From NCBI RefSeq assembly GCF_000375365.1, contig NZ_AQXB01000004.1, positions 179,177 to 243,176 of the forward strand: a stretch of DNA of 64,000 nt, read 5' to 3'. Of this stretch, positions 37,935-47,108 are shown piece by piece. The position numbers were made by a program, and so were the translations under genes. The number at the start of each line of letters is the position of its first letter. The stretch's first letter is position 1. The DNA is from Corynebacterium mastitidis DSM 44356. GTDB taxonomy: Bacteria > Actinomycetota > Actinomycetes > Mycobacteriales > Mycobacteriaceae. Below the pieces are notes generated by a model. That model ran no database searches. It was not told the DNA's origin and worked only from the letters and a program-made list of their open reading frames with translations.

Positions 37935-38051
37935 AAGTTTCTCCTAGTCTGTGTTGGTCTGCCGTCGAGGCTACCAATGCCGGGGCGTGAGCGCCGGGCG
38001 GGGCGGGGCCGCGCCGTCCAGCCGAATCGCAGAACCCCTATCCTGGGCACC

Positions 38052-38714
38052 ATGCCGCTGATCCTGCGCCTCCCCGTGGCCGCCTACGAGGCCCGGGTCC
38101 GTGAACTCAACGTCCTGTGCTCCACCGAGCGGTTCGACTTCCTGGCCGGAGTGGGGGTGCTCGGCGCGGGCCCGTGCCCCTCAACCCGGGCGTGGCGGGG
38201 GAACCGGAGCAACGCGGACTGGGCGGACTTCCTCGGCAGCGTCATGCGCTTTCACGAGGGTGTCGGCCTGCCCGAGGGGTGGCCTCCTACGGATTTTCTT
38301 CTCGCGGAGGTTTGGGGCGAGGGGGACGGAAGGGGCGGCGGCCCGGTCGTCGTCGGGCGCGCGTCCGTCCGGTACGGGCTGACCGAGGAGCTGCTGAACC
38401 ACGGCGGCCACATCGGCTACGCCGTGGCGCCGGAGTTTCGGCGCCGGGGCTATGCCACCGAGATCCTTCGCCAGACGCTGGTTCTTCTGTACTCCAGGGG
38501 CGTTCGCCGCGCGCTGCTCGTGTGCGACGACGATAACGCCGGCTCCGCCCGCGTCATCGAGGCCAACGGGGGAGTCCTGGAGGATCGGCGCCGCTGCCCG
38601 GGAGGTGGCCCCCTGAAGCGGCGCTACTGGATTCCCCTCGGGCGGGGGCCGCGTCCCGATGCCACCGCCGGGACGCGGAGTATTAATGGATGCCGCGGGC
38701 CGCGATGCGCATAA
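38052..38714 (+). CDS. GNAT-family N-acetyltransferase
   Basis: A 220-residue GCN5-related acetyltransferase. The acetyl-CoA binding motif is APEFRRRGYATEIL (R/Q-x-x-G-x-A type, about residues 131-144), preceded by the strand HGGHIGYAVAP; the last part AGSARVIEANGGVLEDRR is also typical. The substrate is unknown; amino-acid or aminoglycoside-like amines are possible. The ATG at 38052 gives a sensible start, although no strong Shine-Dalgarno is seen. The last 32 bases overlap the 3' end of the convergent unknown gene. Confidence 0.8.
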   Translation: MPLILRLPVAAYEARVRELNVLCSTERFDFLAGVGVLGAGPCPSTRAWRGNRSNADWADFLGSVMRFHEGVGLPEGWPPTDFLLAEVWGEGDGRGGGPVVVGRASVRYGLTEELLNHGGHIGYAVAPEFRRRGYATEILRQTLVLLYSRGVRRALLVCDDDNAGSARVIEANGGVLEDRRRCPGGGPLKRRYWIPLGRGPRPDATAGTRSINGCRGPRCA

Positions 38715-39126
38715 TGCGCTCCCCGTAATCCCGCCCCTGATCGATCCTCGTCTGCCATTGGCTGCGGTTCACGGGCTTATCCCTCTTATCCCGTGGGCTT
38801 ATCCAGGCATCTCTTTCGAGGAGTTTTTCTACCAGTTCGTCGTAGGCGGCAAGAAATGCGTCGGGGTCTTTCTCGGGGATCGTGACGTCCCCAAGCGCCC
38901 GCGCCACGCCGCTCATGTTCATGCCGAATCCGGGAGGATAGGTCTTTCCCTCGAGAAGGATCTTTCCGTCATCCTTGCGCATTGTGACGATAATCCCGGA
39001 GCTATCCCCGAGGTCCAGGGACGGCCCGGTGAAGCATTCGTCCAGGATGGTGACCTTATCCCCCGCGTCGAGGGACTTGGGCAGTAGGGTGGTGAGGAAC
39101 CTGGTTGAGTTTTCTTCCGTGGTCAT
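38683..39126 (-). CDS. Hypothetical protein, 147 residues
   Basis: No family is recognised. It is a soluble mixed alpha/beta-looking protein with LDLGDSSGIIVTMRKDDGKILLEG-type alternating strands in the first half and a helical charged second half (DAFLAAYDELVEKLLERDAW). AAGGGG 5 bases before the ATG supports translation. Its composition is less G+C-rich than the core genes, and it borders a 500-base gene-free region, consistent with an acquired stretch. Confidence 0.6.
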   Translation of the reverse strand: MTTEENSTRFLTTLLPKSLDAGDKVTILDECFTGPSLDLGDSSGIIVTMRKDDGKILLEGKTYPPGFGMNMSGVARALGDVTIPEKDPDAFLAAYDELVEKLLERDAWISPRDKRDKPVNRSQWQTRIDQGRDYGERIMRIAARGIH

Positions 39127-39643
39127 TTTTCCCCTTGTGGTTATTCTTTTATTTCCCTCATTTTAGGTTTCCTTGTTGCGTGGCGCAAGGATCGGTTCGG
39201 CTCGTGTTCGAGCCACATCGGGCCCGCCTATCGGATCGCGGCGGCGGCAATGTTATTCCTATTTATCGCCGTGGGATGAGGGGGTAAATAGGGAATTAAA
39301 GTGGCTATTTATTTCGCTTGTGCGCAATTGGGGCAATGCCGGGGTCCCCCCTGTCGCCGGGTCGGGCCAGGGAGGGGGGTGGAGCGGGACCGCCCCCGCC
39401 TCGCACTGCGCCGCCCCAGGTCGGGCAGGTCTGCAATCTTAAGGGGGTCGGGAGTGAATCCCGCACGCTAAGTCTCACACTCCGTATATAATCGCTCGGG
39501 CGGCCATAAAGTCCACCTTTCCTATATAAAATGATATATACCATACTTCACGCGCTTTTTACTGCAGGCTACCCTGGTCTAACATCTGGTGTGGATACTC
39601 TGTTGTGTCCATCGCTTCTATCTGGGAAGGTGTAATTAGACCT
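39127..39643. other. 517-bp A+T-rich region before the lipase gene
   Basis: No gene is seen. The region is visibly more A+T-rich than the rest and contains TATAAT at 39487-39492 without a clear -35, and a TATATA repeat pair at 39523-39528 and 39535-39540. It probably holds the lipase promoter and may be an insertion scar. Confidence 0.45.
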
Positions 39644-40759
39644 GTGAAGTTCTTAAAAGCATCCGCCGCGTGTGTCGCGGCGCTGGGCCTGGCCCTCGGC
39701 GTAAGTGGCGCACCTGCACTGGCGGCTCCGGGCTCGAGTGATCAGCAGCCGGTCGGCGGCGACGCGGTCCTGGACTGGACCGGCATGGGCCCGCACGGCC
39801 CCCGCGCGCACGACTTCATCGACGTGATGAAGAACCAGGGCATGACGGAGGACATTAGCCCCCTGGGTTCCAACGTGTCCTGCGTTCCGGCGGAGGGGGA
39901 GAACCCGGTCATCCTGCTGCACGGCCTGAACTCCAACTCCTATCAGACCTTCGCGGCCATGGCCCCGGACCTCGCGGGCATGGGCAAGTGCGTCTACGCC
40001 TTTAACGTGGGCAAGCTGCCGGGCACCCCCACCCCGGACGGCAGCTCCGTCCTGGGGTCGATCCCCACCTTCCGGGCGATGGCCCCGATCAACGATTCGA
40101 TCGATCAGATCAGCCGGAAGATCGACCAGGTCAAGGCCATGACCGGGGCCAGCGAGGTGGACATGGTGGGTCACTCCGCGGGCGCCACCATCGCCACCGC
40201 GTACGCCAAGCGGGTGCATGGCGAGGGCGTGGGCACCATCGTCTCCATCGCGGGCGTGCTGCACGGCACCACCCTGCTGGGCACCTCGTACGGGCTGAAC
40301 AAGCTGAACGCCATCGGCGGCATGGGGGATCTTGCCACCGCGCTGATCGCCAGCCCCAGCGTGCGCGACCTCCTGCCGCACAGCGAGTTCAACGAGTGGT
40401 TCCAGGAGGGCGGCATCGAGGTTCCCGGCGTCAATTACGTCTCCATCTCCACGCGCTTTGACGAGGCGGTCACCCCGACGTCGGCGAGCCAGTACACCGC
40501 TGCCGGCGCCCGGAACTACGTGCTGCAGGACGGCTGCTCCCTCGACGCCTCGGAGCACCTGGGTATCACGTTCTCTCCCCGCGCCATCGCCCTGACCGCC
40601 AACTCCCTGGGGCGCGAGGTCGAGGTCCCCTGCGTCCCGGTCACGGCCTCCTCGGATAACAGCTCCCCGGAGGTCGGGTCGGTCAACGTTCCCACCCTGC
40701 CCGGGGTGTCGGAGGGCTTTAGCCCGGTGGACGAGCTGTCCTCTCGGCTCTCCTCGTAG
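39644..40759 (+). CDS. Secreted triacylglycerol lipase/esterase
   Basis: A 371-residue alpha/beta-hydrolase with a Sec signal peptide (hydrophobic stretch, then GAPALAAPG with cleavage near residue 28). The oxyanion strand is VILLHGLNSNSYQTF; the catalytic triad is Ser178 in GHSAG, Asp273 in RFDEAV and His305 in EHLGITFSP. It resembles the secreted lipases of skin actinobacteria such as Cutibacterium GehA. The GTG at 39644 begins a normal signal peptide; a GTG at 39605 is in frame but adds a non-basic extension. The Shine-Dalgarno (GAAGG) is distant. Confidence 0.85.
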   Translation: MKFLKASAACVAALGLALGVSGAPALAAPGSSDQQPVGGDAVLDWTGMGPHGPRAHDFIDVMKNQGMTEDISPLGSNVSCVPAEGENPVILLHGLNSNSYQTFAAMAPDLAGMGKCVYAFNVGKLPGTPTPDGSSVLGSIPTFRAMAPINDSIDQISRKIDQVKAMTGASEVDMVGHSAGATIATAYAKRVHGEGVGTIVSIAGVLHGTTLLGTSYGLNKLNAIGGMGDLATALIASPSVRDLLPHSEFNEWFQEGGIEVPGVNYVSISTRFDEAVTPTSASQYTAAGARNYVLQDGCSLDASEHLGITFSPRAIALTANSLGREVEVPCVPVTASSDNSSPEVGSVNVPTLPGVSEGFSPVDELSSRLSS

Positions 40760-40786
40760 GCGGCATTGTTCGGGGGAGGGCGAGGC

Positions 40787-40832
40787 GGGCGCGCAATGTC
40801 ATGCGCCCATGCCGCGCCCTTTATTCTTTTTT
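40787..40832 (+). terminator. Terminator after the lipase gene
   Basis: A 7-bp stem (GGGCGCG, 40787-40793, with CGCGCCC, 40813-40819) with a 19-base loop is followed by the T-rich tract TTTATTCTTTTTT, a classical intrinsic terminator tail. Confidence 0.65.
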
Positions 40833-40895
40833 GGATATAAACCTTATCGACCTAAAGGGAACTTTTGGAGGGGCGGGCGGGGTAAGAAAGTACCC

Positions 40896-40923
40896 TTGTT
40901 TCGGGGTGTGTAGACGGTATAAT
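40896..40923 (+). promoter_or_regulatory. Promoter of the GH5 gene
   Basis: TTGTTT (40896-40901), 16 bases and a perfect TATAAT (40918-40923) would start transcription about 117 bases before the coding region, leaving an A+T-rich leader of more than 110 bases. Confidence 0.6.
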
Positions 40924-41047
40924 TTTTCCCAAAAGGTATGGAAAGTTCGATGATAATGGGCACCGCGTTCTAGATATTTGTCCCATATCGCGGAATTATG
41001 ATTATCTTTCTGGACTTCCCGGGAATTTACGGTAAGGAAGCATTGCA

Positions 41048-42610
41048 ATGTCTCGTTTCAAGCGCAGGGGGCTGGCCGTCGCGGTGTGCTGCGGCCTGCT
41101 CTCCCTGACCCCCGTCCAGGCCCTCGCGCAGGGGCACGCCCCGGAGCAGCCCCCGGCCCCGGAGAGGGCCGCCCACGAGACCCAGGCCACCCCCGCCCAG
41201 CCCAGCATCACCCAGCGCGGCCCCATCGAGCAGCACGGCCGCTGGTACACCGACGGCGACGGCCGCGCCTTCCTTACCGCCGGGGTCAACATGGTGTACA
41301 AGCACGATCCCTACACGGCGGAGGCCGCGGGCTTCGACGCGGAGGACGCCCAGTGGCTGCAGGACAACGGCTTCGATTCCGTGCGTCTGGGCATCATGTG
41401 GAAGGCGGTGGAGCCGCAGCCGGGCGTCTACGACGACGCCTACCTGGAGTCCATCGCGCGCACCGTGGACGAGCTGAGCGCGCGGGGCATCGCCGTGCTC
41501 ATCGACGCCCACCAGGACATGTACAACGAGAGGTTCGAGGGCGAGTTCGCCCCGGACTGGGCCGTGATCGACGACGGCCTCCCGAGCCTGCTCAAGGCCG
41601 GTTTCCCCACGAACCAGGCCGTGAACATCGGCCTGCTGCGCGCCTATGATAACTTCCTGAGCAACGCCCCCGGCCCGGGCGGGGTGGGCCTGCAGGACCG
41701 CTACGCGGCGATGTGGGGGCACGTGGCCGGGTACTTCCAGGGCCGCCCCGGGATCATGGGGTACGACGTGATGAACGAGCCCTGGCCGGGCTCGGCCTAC
41801 CCGCTGTGCTACCTCACGCTGGGGGACTGCGGGGAGGCCACGGGGAGGCTCGACGCCCTGCACGAGAAGGCGGCCCGCGCCATGGTCGAGGCCGATCCCC
41901 GCGCCATCGTGCACTACGAGCCCTACTCGATGTGGAACACCGGGATCGATACCCGCCCGGCCCGCCCGGCCAGCGCCCCGCAAGCGTCGTTGAGCTGGCA
42001 CGTGTACTGCACCACCAACGCCCTGTTCGGTTCCTACGCGGGCTGCGACCTGCCGGACTCCCTCACCTTTGACAACGCGGAGAGGACCGCGGCGGCGCAG
42101 GGGAGCGCGCTGCTGCTGAGCGAGTTCGGCGCCACGGATGACGCCGCCACGCTTGGCGGGGTGATCGGCAGGGCGCGCGAGCGCCTGATCGGCTGGCAGT
42201 ACTGGTCCTACTGCGGGTGCGACGACCCCACCACGCAGAACCAGCGCGAGCAGGGGATCGTGGCGGACCCCACCGTCCCCGGCCCGGTGACCGCCGACGC
42301 CGTGAACGCGGACAAGCTGGCGATCCTGGCGGCCCCGCACGTCCGCGCCGTGGCGGGCACCCCCGCCGAGGCCCACTGGGACGCCCAGGCCCGCACCTAC
42401 GTCACCTCCTGGGACGCCGCGCGGGTGGACGGCCAGGGCAGCTTTGCCCCCGGAGCCGTGAGCGAGATCGCGGTTCCGGCCGCCAACTTCCCCGCCGGGT
42501 ACACCGCCGAGGTCGCCGGCGGCCGGGTGGTCTCGGAGCCGAACGCCACCAGGCTGCTGGTGGAGTCCACCGGGGAGGAGCCGGTCACGGTCACGGTGCG
42601 CCCCAGGTAA
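41048..42610 (+). CDS. Secreted GH5 endoglycosylceramidase-like hydrolase
   Basis: A 520-residue secreted glycoside hydrolase family 5 enzyme. A Sec signal peptide (about 1-27, ending VQALAQ) precedes the TIM barrel. The acid/base is Glu244 in DVMNEPWPG and the nucleophile Glu359 in LLLSEFGATDD; LIDAHQDMYNERF is typical of endoglycoceramidases, which release the glycan from glycosphingolipids. A C-terminal beta domain (about 430-520) follows. AAGGA precedes the ATG. The lipase gene upstream has its own terminator, so the genes are neighbours rather than an operon. Cellulase activity is the less likely alternative. Confidence 0.82.
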   Translation: MSRFKRRGLAVAVCCGLLSLTPVQALAQGHAPEQPPAPERAAHETQATPAQPSITQRGPIEQHGRWYTDGDGRAFLTAGVNMVYKHDPYTAEAAGFDAEDAQWLQDNGFDSVRLGIMWKAVEPQPGVYDDAYLESIARTVDELSARGIAVLIDAHQDMYNERFEGEFAPDWAVIDDGLPSLLKAGFPTNQAVNIGLLRAYDNFLSNAPGPGGVGLQDRYAAMWGHVAGYFQGRPGIMGYDVMNEPWPGSAYPLCYLTLGDCGEATGRLDALHEKAARAMVEADPRAIVHYEPYSMWNTGIDTRPARPASAPQASLSWHVYCTTNALFGSYAGCDLPDSLTFDNAERTAAAQGSALLLSEFGATDDAATLGGVIGRARERLIGWQYWSYCGCDDPTTQNQREQGIVADPTVPGPVTADAVNADKLAILAAPHVRAVAGTPAEAHWDAQARTYVTSWDAARVDGQGSFAPGAVSEIAVPAANFPAGYTAEVAGGRVVSEPNATRLLVESTGEEPVTVTVRPR

Positions 42611-42617
42611 GAGCCGC

Positions 42618-44201
42618 CTAGCGCATGGTTCGGGTGATCTTCCCGAAGCGCAGCAGGCCGCTCATCACGGCGGCGTAGGCGCGGCGGGGCAGCCGACGCG
42701 GCCCCTGCAGCGTCATGAACCGCTGCTGGGCGATGGTCTGGGCGTCGGTGTACTTGGTGATGCCCTCGTCGCCGTGCCGGTGCGCCATGCCGGACTCCTT
42801 CACCCCGCCGATGGGGGAGTCGTAGGAGGCCCAGCCCGCGGAGAAGCCGTCGTTGATGTTCACCGAGCCCGCCTCGATGCGGGGCGCGGTGGCCCAGCCG
42901 GTGGCGGGCGCGGCAAAGACGCTGGAGTTGAGCCCGTAGGCGGTGTCGTTGCACAGCTCGATGGCCTCGTCCAGGCTGGACACCCGCTCGATGTAGATCA
43001 CCGGGCCAAAGACCTCCTCGCGCCGGAGCCGGGCGCCCTCGGGGACGTCGGCAAGCACGGTGGGTTCGTAGAAGTAGGGGCCGAGGTCGGGGCGCTCCCT
43101 GCCGCCGGTGAGCACGGTGGCGCCGAGGCTGCGGGCGTCCTCGACGTAGGAGCGCACGGTGTCGAGCTGCTTTTGGGAGGCGAGCGAGCCCATCTGGACG
43201 TCCCAGCCGAAGCCCGCGCCGAGCCTGGTTGCGGCCACCCGGCGGGTGAAGGCCTCGGTGAACTCCTCGTAGACGGCGTCCTCCACGTAGATGCGCTCGA
43301 TGGAGACGCAGAGCTGCCCCGAGTTGGCCAGGCAGCCCAGGACGGCGGAGTCGAGGGACTTCTCGATGTTCGCGTCGCGGGCCACGATCATGGGGTTCTT
43401 GCCGCCGAGCTCCGCGGAGTAGCCGATGAGCCGCCGCCCGCAGATCTCCCCGAGGGTCTTGCCGGTGGCGGTGGAGCCGGTGAACATGAGGTAGTCGCAG
43501 CGCTGCGCGATGGCGGTGCCCACCACCCGCCCGGAGCCGGTGACCACCTGGAGCACGTCCTCTGGGAGGCCCGCCCGCTCGAGCAGGTCCAGGCAGGCGA
43601 GCAGACAAAAGGGGGTGGTGGAGTCCGGCTTGGCCACCACCGCGTTGCCCGCCATGATCGCGGCGATGGCGTCGGAAACGCCCAGGGTCAGGGGGTAGTT
43701 CCACGGGCTGATCTGGCCCACCACACCCTTGGGGCGGTGGTAGGTGTAGGTCTTGGTGAGGAACGGCACGGCGCCCCACCTGCGCTGCGGGGAGAGGAGC
43801 CTGCCCGCGCTGAGCGCGTAGTGCCGGGCGTTGATGGCGATGTCAAGGACCTCGTCGAGGGCCGAGGTGCGGTTCTTGCCCGTCTCGAGCTGCGCGATGT
43901 CCATGAGGAGGCCGCGGTTGCTTAAGACGAGGTCGTGGAACCGCAGCAGGATCGCGCGGCGCTGCTTAAAGGAGGTGCGGGCCCAGGATCGCTGCGCCGC
44001 GCGCGCCCGCTCGAAGGCGGCGTCCACGTCCTCCTCGTTGGCCGTGGGCACCCACCCTAGGTCGGCCCCGGTGAAGGGGTTTTCCACGGTAAGGCGGGGG
44101 CGGTCGGGGGTAGTGCGGAGGCGGGCGCTGACGGTCAGGGCGCGCAGCCGGGCGGCTAGGTCCTCGGGGAGGGGCTGGTCGAAGCGGATTTTATGGTGCA
44201 T
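42618..44201 (-). CDS. Succinate-semialdehyde dehydrogenase-like aldehyde dehydrogenase
   Basis: A 527-residue NAD(P)-dependent aldehyde dehydrogenase. Catalytic Cys298 is in NSGQLCVSIERI and Glu264 in AELGGKNPM; the cofactor loop FTGSTATGK and PWNYPLTL are present. It is closest in appearance to succinate-semialdehyde dehydrogenases of the GabD2 type, but other aldehydes are possible. The ATG at 44201 has no Shine-Dalgarno, and TACGAT lies 8 bases before it, so a leaderless mRNA is likely. It is divergent from an SDR gene that is frameshifted, across only 49 bases. Confidence 0.82.
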   Translation of the reverse strand: MHHKIRFDQPLPEDLAARLRALTVSARLRTTPDRPRLTVENPFTGADLGWVPTANEEDVDAAFERARAAQRSWARTSFKQRRAILLRFHDLVLSNRGLLMDIAQLETGKNRTSALDEVLDIAINARHYALSAGRLLSPQRRWGAVPFLTKTYTYHRPKGVVGQISPWNYPLTLGVSDAIAAIMAGNAVVAKPDSTTPFCLLACLDLLERAGLPEDVLQVVTGSGRVVGTAIAQRCDYLMFTGSTATGKTLGEICGRRLIGYSAELGGKNPMIVARDANIEKSLDSAVLGCLANSGQLCVSIERIYVEDAVYEEFTEAFTRRVAATRLGAGFGWDVQMGSLASQKQLDTVRSYVEDARSLGATVLTGGRERPDLGPYFYEPTVLADVPEGARLRREEVFGPVIYIERVSSLDEAIELCNDTAYGLNSSVFAAPATGWATAPRIEAGSVNINDGFSAGWASYDSPIGGVKESGMAHRHGDEGITKYTDAQTIAQQRFMTLQGPRRLPRRAYAAVMSGLLRFGKITRTMR

Positions 44202-44209
44202 GACACAAA

Positions 44210-44242
44210 ATCGTACATCGTGTGATCTGCGTTTGCTATAGT
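44210..44242. promoter_or_regulatory. Overlapping divergent promoters, both apparently leaderless
   Basis: In the 49 bases between the two ATGs, TACGAT (minus strand, 44210-44215) and TATAGT (plus strand, 44237-44242) each end exactly 8 bases before their start codon. The two -35 regions would overlap, so the genes probably share control. Confidence 0.5.
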
Positions 44243-44250
44243 GTGGTTCC

Positions 44251-45020
44251 ATGCAGAAAAGTATTTTTATTTCGGGCGGCGCCGCGGGTATCGGGCGCCA
44301 GGTAGCGCTGCGTTTTGCCGCGAGGGATGGATAGTGGGCGTGTACGACCGCGACGAGAAGGCGCTCGCCGCGCTCCGGGAGGAACACCCGGAGATCGTCA
44401 CCGGCCCGTTGGACGTCACGGACGCCGGGCAGTGGGAGGCGGCCCTGGCGGCCTTTACCTCCCACACCGGCGGCAGGCTGGACGTGCTGGATAACAACGC
44501 GGGCATCATCGGGGACGGGGACATCGTGGACCAGGACCCCGCCCTCATCGCCGCGCAGAACAACGTCAACTGCACCGGGGCGGTCCTGGGGGCGCGGGCC
44601 GCGCACCGCTACCTCAAGGCCACCAGGGGCTCCCACCTGGTGAACATGGGCTCGGCCTCCGCCATCTACGGCCAGCCGCACATCACCCCGTACTCCGCCT
44701 CCAAGTTCTACATCACGGGGCTGACCGAGGCCCTGGACCTGGAGTGGCGTGGAGACGGCATCCGCGTGGTGGGCCTCATGCCGCTGTGGGTCAAGACGAA
44801 GCTGGCGGACGTGGAGGCCGCCTCCACCAAGCGGCTGGGGGTTCGGATCACCCCGGAGCAGGTGGCGGAGACGGTGTGGAAGGCCGTCAACCCCCGGAAC
44901 GCGATCGAGCGGCGGCGGCTCTTTTACTCGGTGTCCGCCCCGGACCTGGCGTTTCGTTACCTGCGCCGCCTAGCCCCGCAGCCGCTGGCGCGGCTGGTCA
45001 ACATGTTCGCCGCGGGCTAG
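44251..45020 (+). pseudogene. Short-chain dehydrogenase/reductase, frameshifted
   Basis: An SDR with Rossmann motif SGGAAGIG near the start, NNAG in VLDNNAGIIG, and the catalytic Ser...YSASK set (GSASAIYG, then PYSASK). Frame 1 runs from the ATG at 44251 through ALRFAARDG and stops at TAG; the rest continues in another frame from WIVGVYDRDE to 45020. One extra G near 44321-44323 would restore one reading frame of about 257 residues. It is either a recent inactivation or a base-calling error. The partner gene is the divergent aldehyde dehydrogenase. Confidence 0.78.
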
Positions 45021-45046
45021 CCCCGGCGCATCCCCCTATACACGCC

Positions 45047-45093
45047 GACGCCGCGCGGAGCCGGACAACCAGGTCCGGCCCGCGCGGCGTCGC
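45047..45093. terminator. Bidirectional terminator between the SDR and phosphate transporter genes
   Basis: A 12-bp perfect stem (45047-45058 with 45082-45093) continues past a small bulge into a further 5-7 pairs around an ACAACCAGG loop. It lies between convergent genes. Confidence 0.7.
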
Positions 45094-45102
45094 GGTGCTG
45101 GC

Positions 45103-46713
45103 CTAGAAGATCGCCTGCAGGATCACCACGCCCACGGCGCCCACACCGGCGGCGGCGGGAATGGTGATGACCCAGGCCAGGGCGATGGGTCGCATGAGCT
45201 TCCAGTTGGCGGCCTTGTTCACCAGGCCCACGCCGAGCACCGCGCCGATGAGGATGTGCGTGGAGGAAACAGGCAGCCCCAGCAGGGAGGCGCCCATGAC
45301 CACCGCGGCGGCGGCCAGCTCGGCGGAGAAGCCGGAGGCCGGGTGCATCTTGGTCAGCCCCGTGCCCACGGTGACGATCACGGTGCGGCCGATGAACCAG
45401 AGGCCGCACACCAGCGCGATGCCGCAGGCCAGCAGCAGCGGCGCGGGCACCTCGGCCTTGGCGTTGATGTCCCCGGTCTTGAGCACGTCGAGCACGGCGG
45501 CGAACGGACCCACGGCGTTGGCGATGTCGTTGGAGCCGTGGGAGAACGCGAAGGCGGCGGCGGTAAACACCTGGAGCCAGGAGAAGAGCAGGAAGGTGGA
45601 GCGGTCGAGGTCGTGGCGCTTGAGCGCGCGGGCGAAGATGAACACCGCCATCCACACCGCGGCCCCGATCATGCCCATGATGAGGAAGTTGCCCACGTTG
45701 TCGATGCCCAGGTGCAGGTTCTTCAGCCCCTTGAACAGCATCATGGCGCTGATGATGATGGCGCCGAAGGCCGCGAGGAAGGGCACCCAGCGCTCCAGGG
45801 CGCGGTGGGATTCCACGTCGTTGGCCTTGGCCTCGATGTCGTAGAGCTCGCGGTAGTACTCGGATTCCAGGTCCTCGCGGTTGTAGTCGCCGCGCTGGGT
45901 GGTCACGGCGTCGCGCGCCATGGCGTTGGTGTAGGCGATCTGCTGGAGCTCGCTGAGGCGCTCGAAGGACTCCTTGTGGCGGTTCTTCAGTGCAAAGCGC
46001 TCCTGCTTGATCTCGCGCAGCTTGCGGTCCGCCTCCTCGTTGTACACGAGGATGCCGCGCTTGATCGCGCCAAAGAGCAGGTAGGCGGCCACGCCGCCGA
46101 GCACGGGGGAGAGGAACCAGGAGATCACGATCTGCCCGATCTGATCCCACTGCACCATCTCCCAGCCGCCGCTGTGGTCGCGGAAGCCCACGCACAGGGC
46201 CGCGCCCACGATGCCGCCGATGATGGAGTGGGTGGTGGACACCGGCCAGCCCATGCGGGTGGCCACGAGGAGCCAGAGGGCCGCGCCGAGGAGCGAGGAC
46301 ATCATGATGTACACGAAGGTCATCGGCTCCATCGAGCTATCCAGGTCCACGATCCCGGAGCGCACCGTCTCGGTGACGTCGCCTCCGGCGAGGATCGCGC
46401 CGCCCACCTCAAAGACTGCGGCGATCATCAGCGCCTGCTTCATGGTCAGCGTTCCGGCGCCCACGGAGGTGCCAAAGGAGTTGGCTACGTCGTTGCCGCC
46501 GATGTTGAAGGCCATGAAGAAGCCAAAGACGATGGTCAGGATGAGCACCGCGTAGTGGATGGACTGGTTGACCTCGCCGATCGCCCAGAACACGAAGGTG
46601 CCAAAGGTGACCGCCAGCAGGAGGCCAAAGGAAAGGTGCCACCATTTATCGCTGGTAGCCTGCGCCGCCGGGGCATCGCTAGGAGCGCCGGTCGTAGTCG
46701 CCGCGTCAGACAT
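45103..46713 (-). CDS. pitA: Inorganic phosphate transporter, Pit family
   Basis: A 536-residue low-affinity phosphate/cation symporter with about ten to twelve membrane helices. The duplicated Pit signatures are [19 protein letters not shown] in the first half and [19 protein letters not shown] in the second, each with a following PVSTTH or PVSSTH. A cytoplasmic hydrophilic loop of about 120 residues separates the halves. The ATG at 46713 gives the natural [11 protein letters not shown] start. It is single, with a terminator behind it. Confidence 0.92.
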   Translation of the reverse strand: MSDAATTTGAPSDAPAAQATSDKWWHLSFGLLLAVTFGTFVFWAIGEVNQSIHYAVLILTIVFGFFMAFNIGGNDVANSFGTSVGAGTLTMKQALMIAAVFEVGGAILAGGDVTETVRSGIVDLDSSMEPMTFVYIMMSSLLGAALWLLVATRMGWPVSTTHSIIGGIVGAALCVGFRDHSGGWEMVQWDQIGQIVISWFLSPVLGGVAAYLLFGAIKRGILVYNEEADRKLREIKQERFALKNRHKESFERLSELQQIAYTNAMARDAVTTQRGDYNREDLESEYYRELYDIEAKANDVESHRALERWVPFLAAFGAIIISAMMLFKGLKNLHLGIDNVGNFLIMGMIGAAVWMAVFIFARALKRHDLDRSTFLLFSWLQVFTAAAFAFSHGSNDIANAVGPFAAVLDVLKTGDINAKAEVPAPLLLACGIALVCGLWFIGRTVIVTVGTGLTKMHPASGFSAELAAAAVVMGASLLGLPVSSTHILIGAVLGVGLVNKAANWKLMRPIALAWVITIPAAAGVGAVGVVILQAIF

Positions 46714-46889
46714 ATGGATGAGGGTCCTCAGGTAGAACGAACATGCGTAGGTTGTGCGCGCTCGCGGGCGGCGAGGGCGCCGTGCGCCCGCGCCGCGCAC
46801 GGCGAACATCTACGTTATAGCGGGCCAAGGTGAACGCAGAGTTAACCAAAAAAGAAATATGGGGAGGGTGTGGCGCGGGGTGCCGGGGC

Positions 46890-47108
46890 CTAGAAGATCT
46901 TGACCACGCGGGAGGTGATGGGGATGAGGTGCTCGAGGAAGTGCAGGACGTCGCCGGCGGGGGAGCCCTCCGCCTGGCTCGCGCTGGGCTGGGGAGTCTC
47001 CCGCTGGGGGTGCTCCGTCGGGGCGGAGCTGGCCCCCGCGCTCAGGGCGCTGGTTGCGATGGCGGCGGAGGCGAGTGCGGCGGCGATGCTCGTGCGGGAG
47101 ATCTTCAT
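46890..47108 (-). CDS. Small secreted protein of unknown function
   Basis: A 72-residue precursor with a Sec signal peptide (MKISRTSIAAALASAAIATS, cleavage probably after the ALSAGASSA stretch), leaving a mature peptide of about 45 residues, rich in Ser/Pro/Gln and ending in an amphipathic helix (DVLHFLEHLIPITSRVVKIF). Such a small helical exported peptide could be membrane-active, but no family is recognised. The Shine-Dalgarno (GAAAGA) is weak. Confidence 0.55.
   Translation of the reverse strand: MKISRTSIAAALASAAIATSALSAGASSAPTEHPQRETPQPSASQAEGSPAGDVLHFLEHLIPITSRVVKIF

Noticed and set aside
39523..39540. TATATA inverted repeat as an operator
   Set aside because: Two TATATA units in A+T-rich DNA are expected by chance; no longer symmetry surrounds them.
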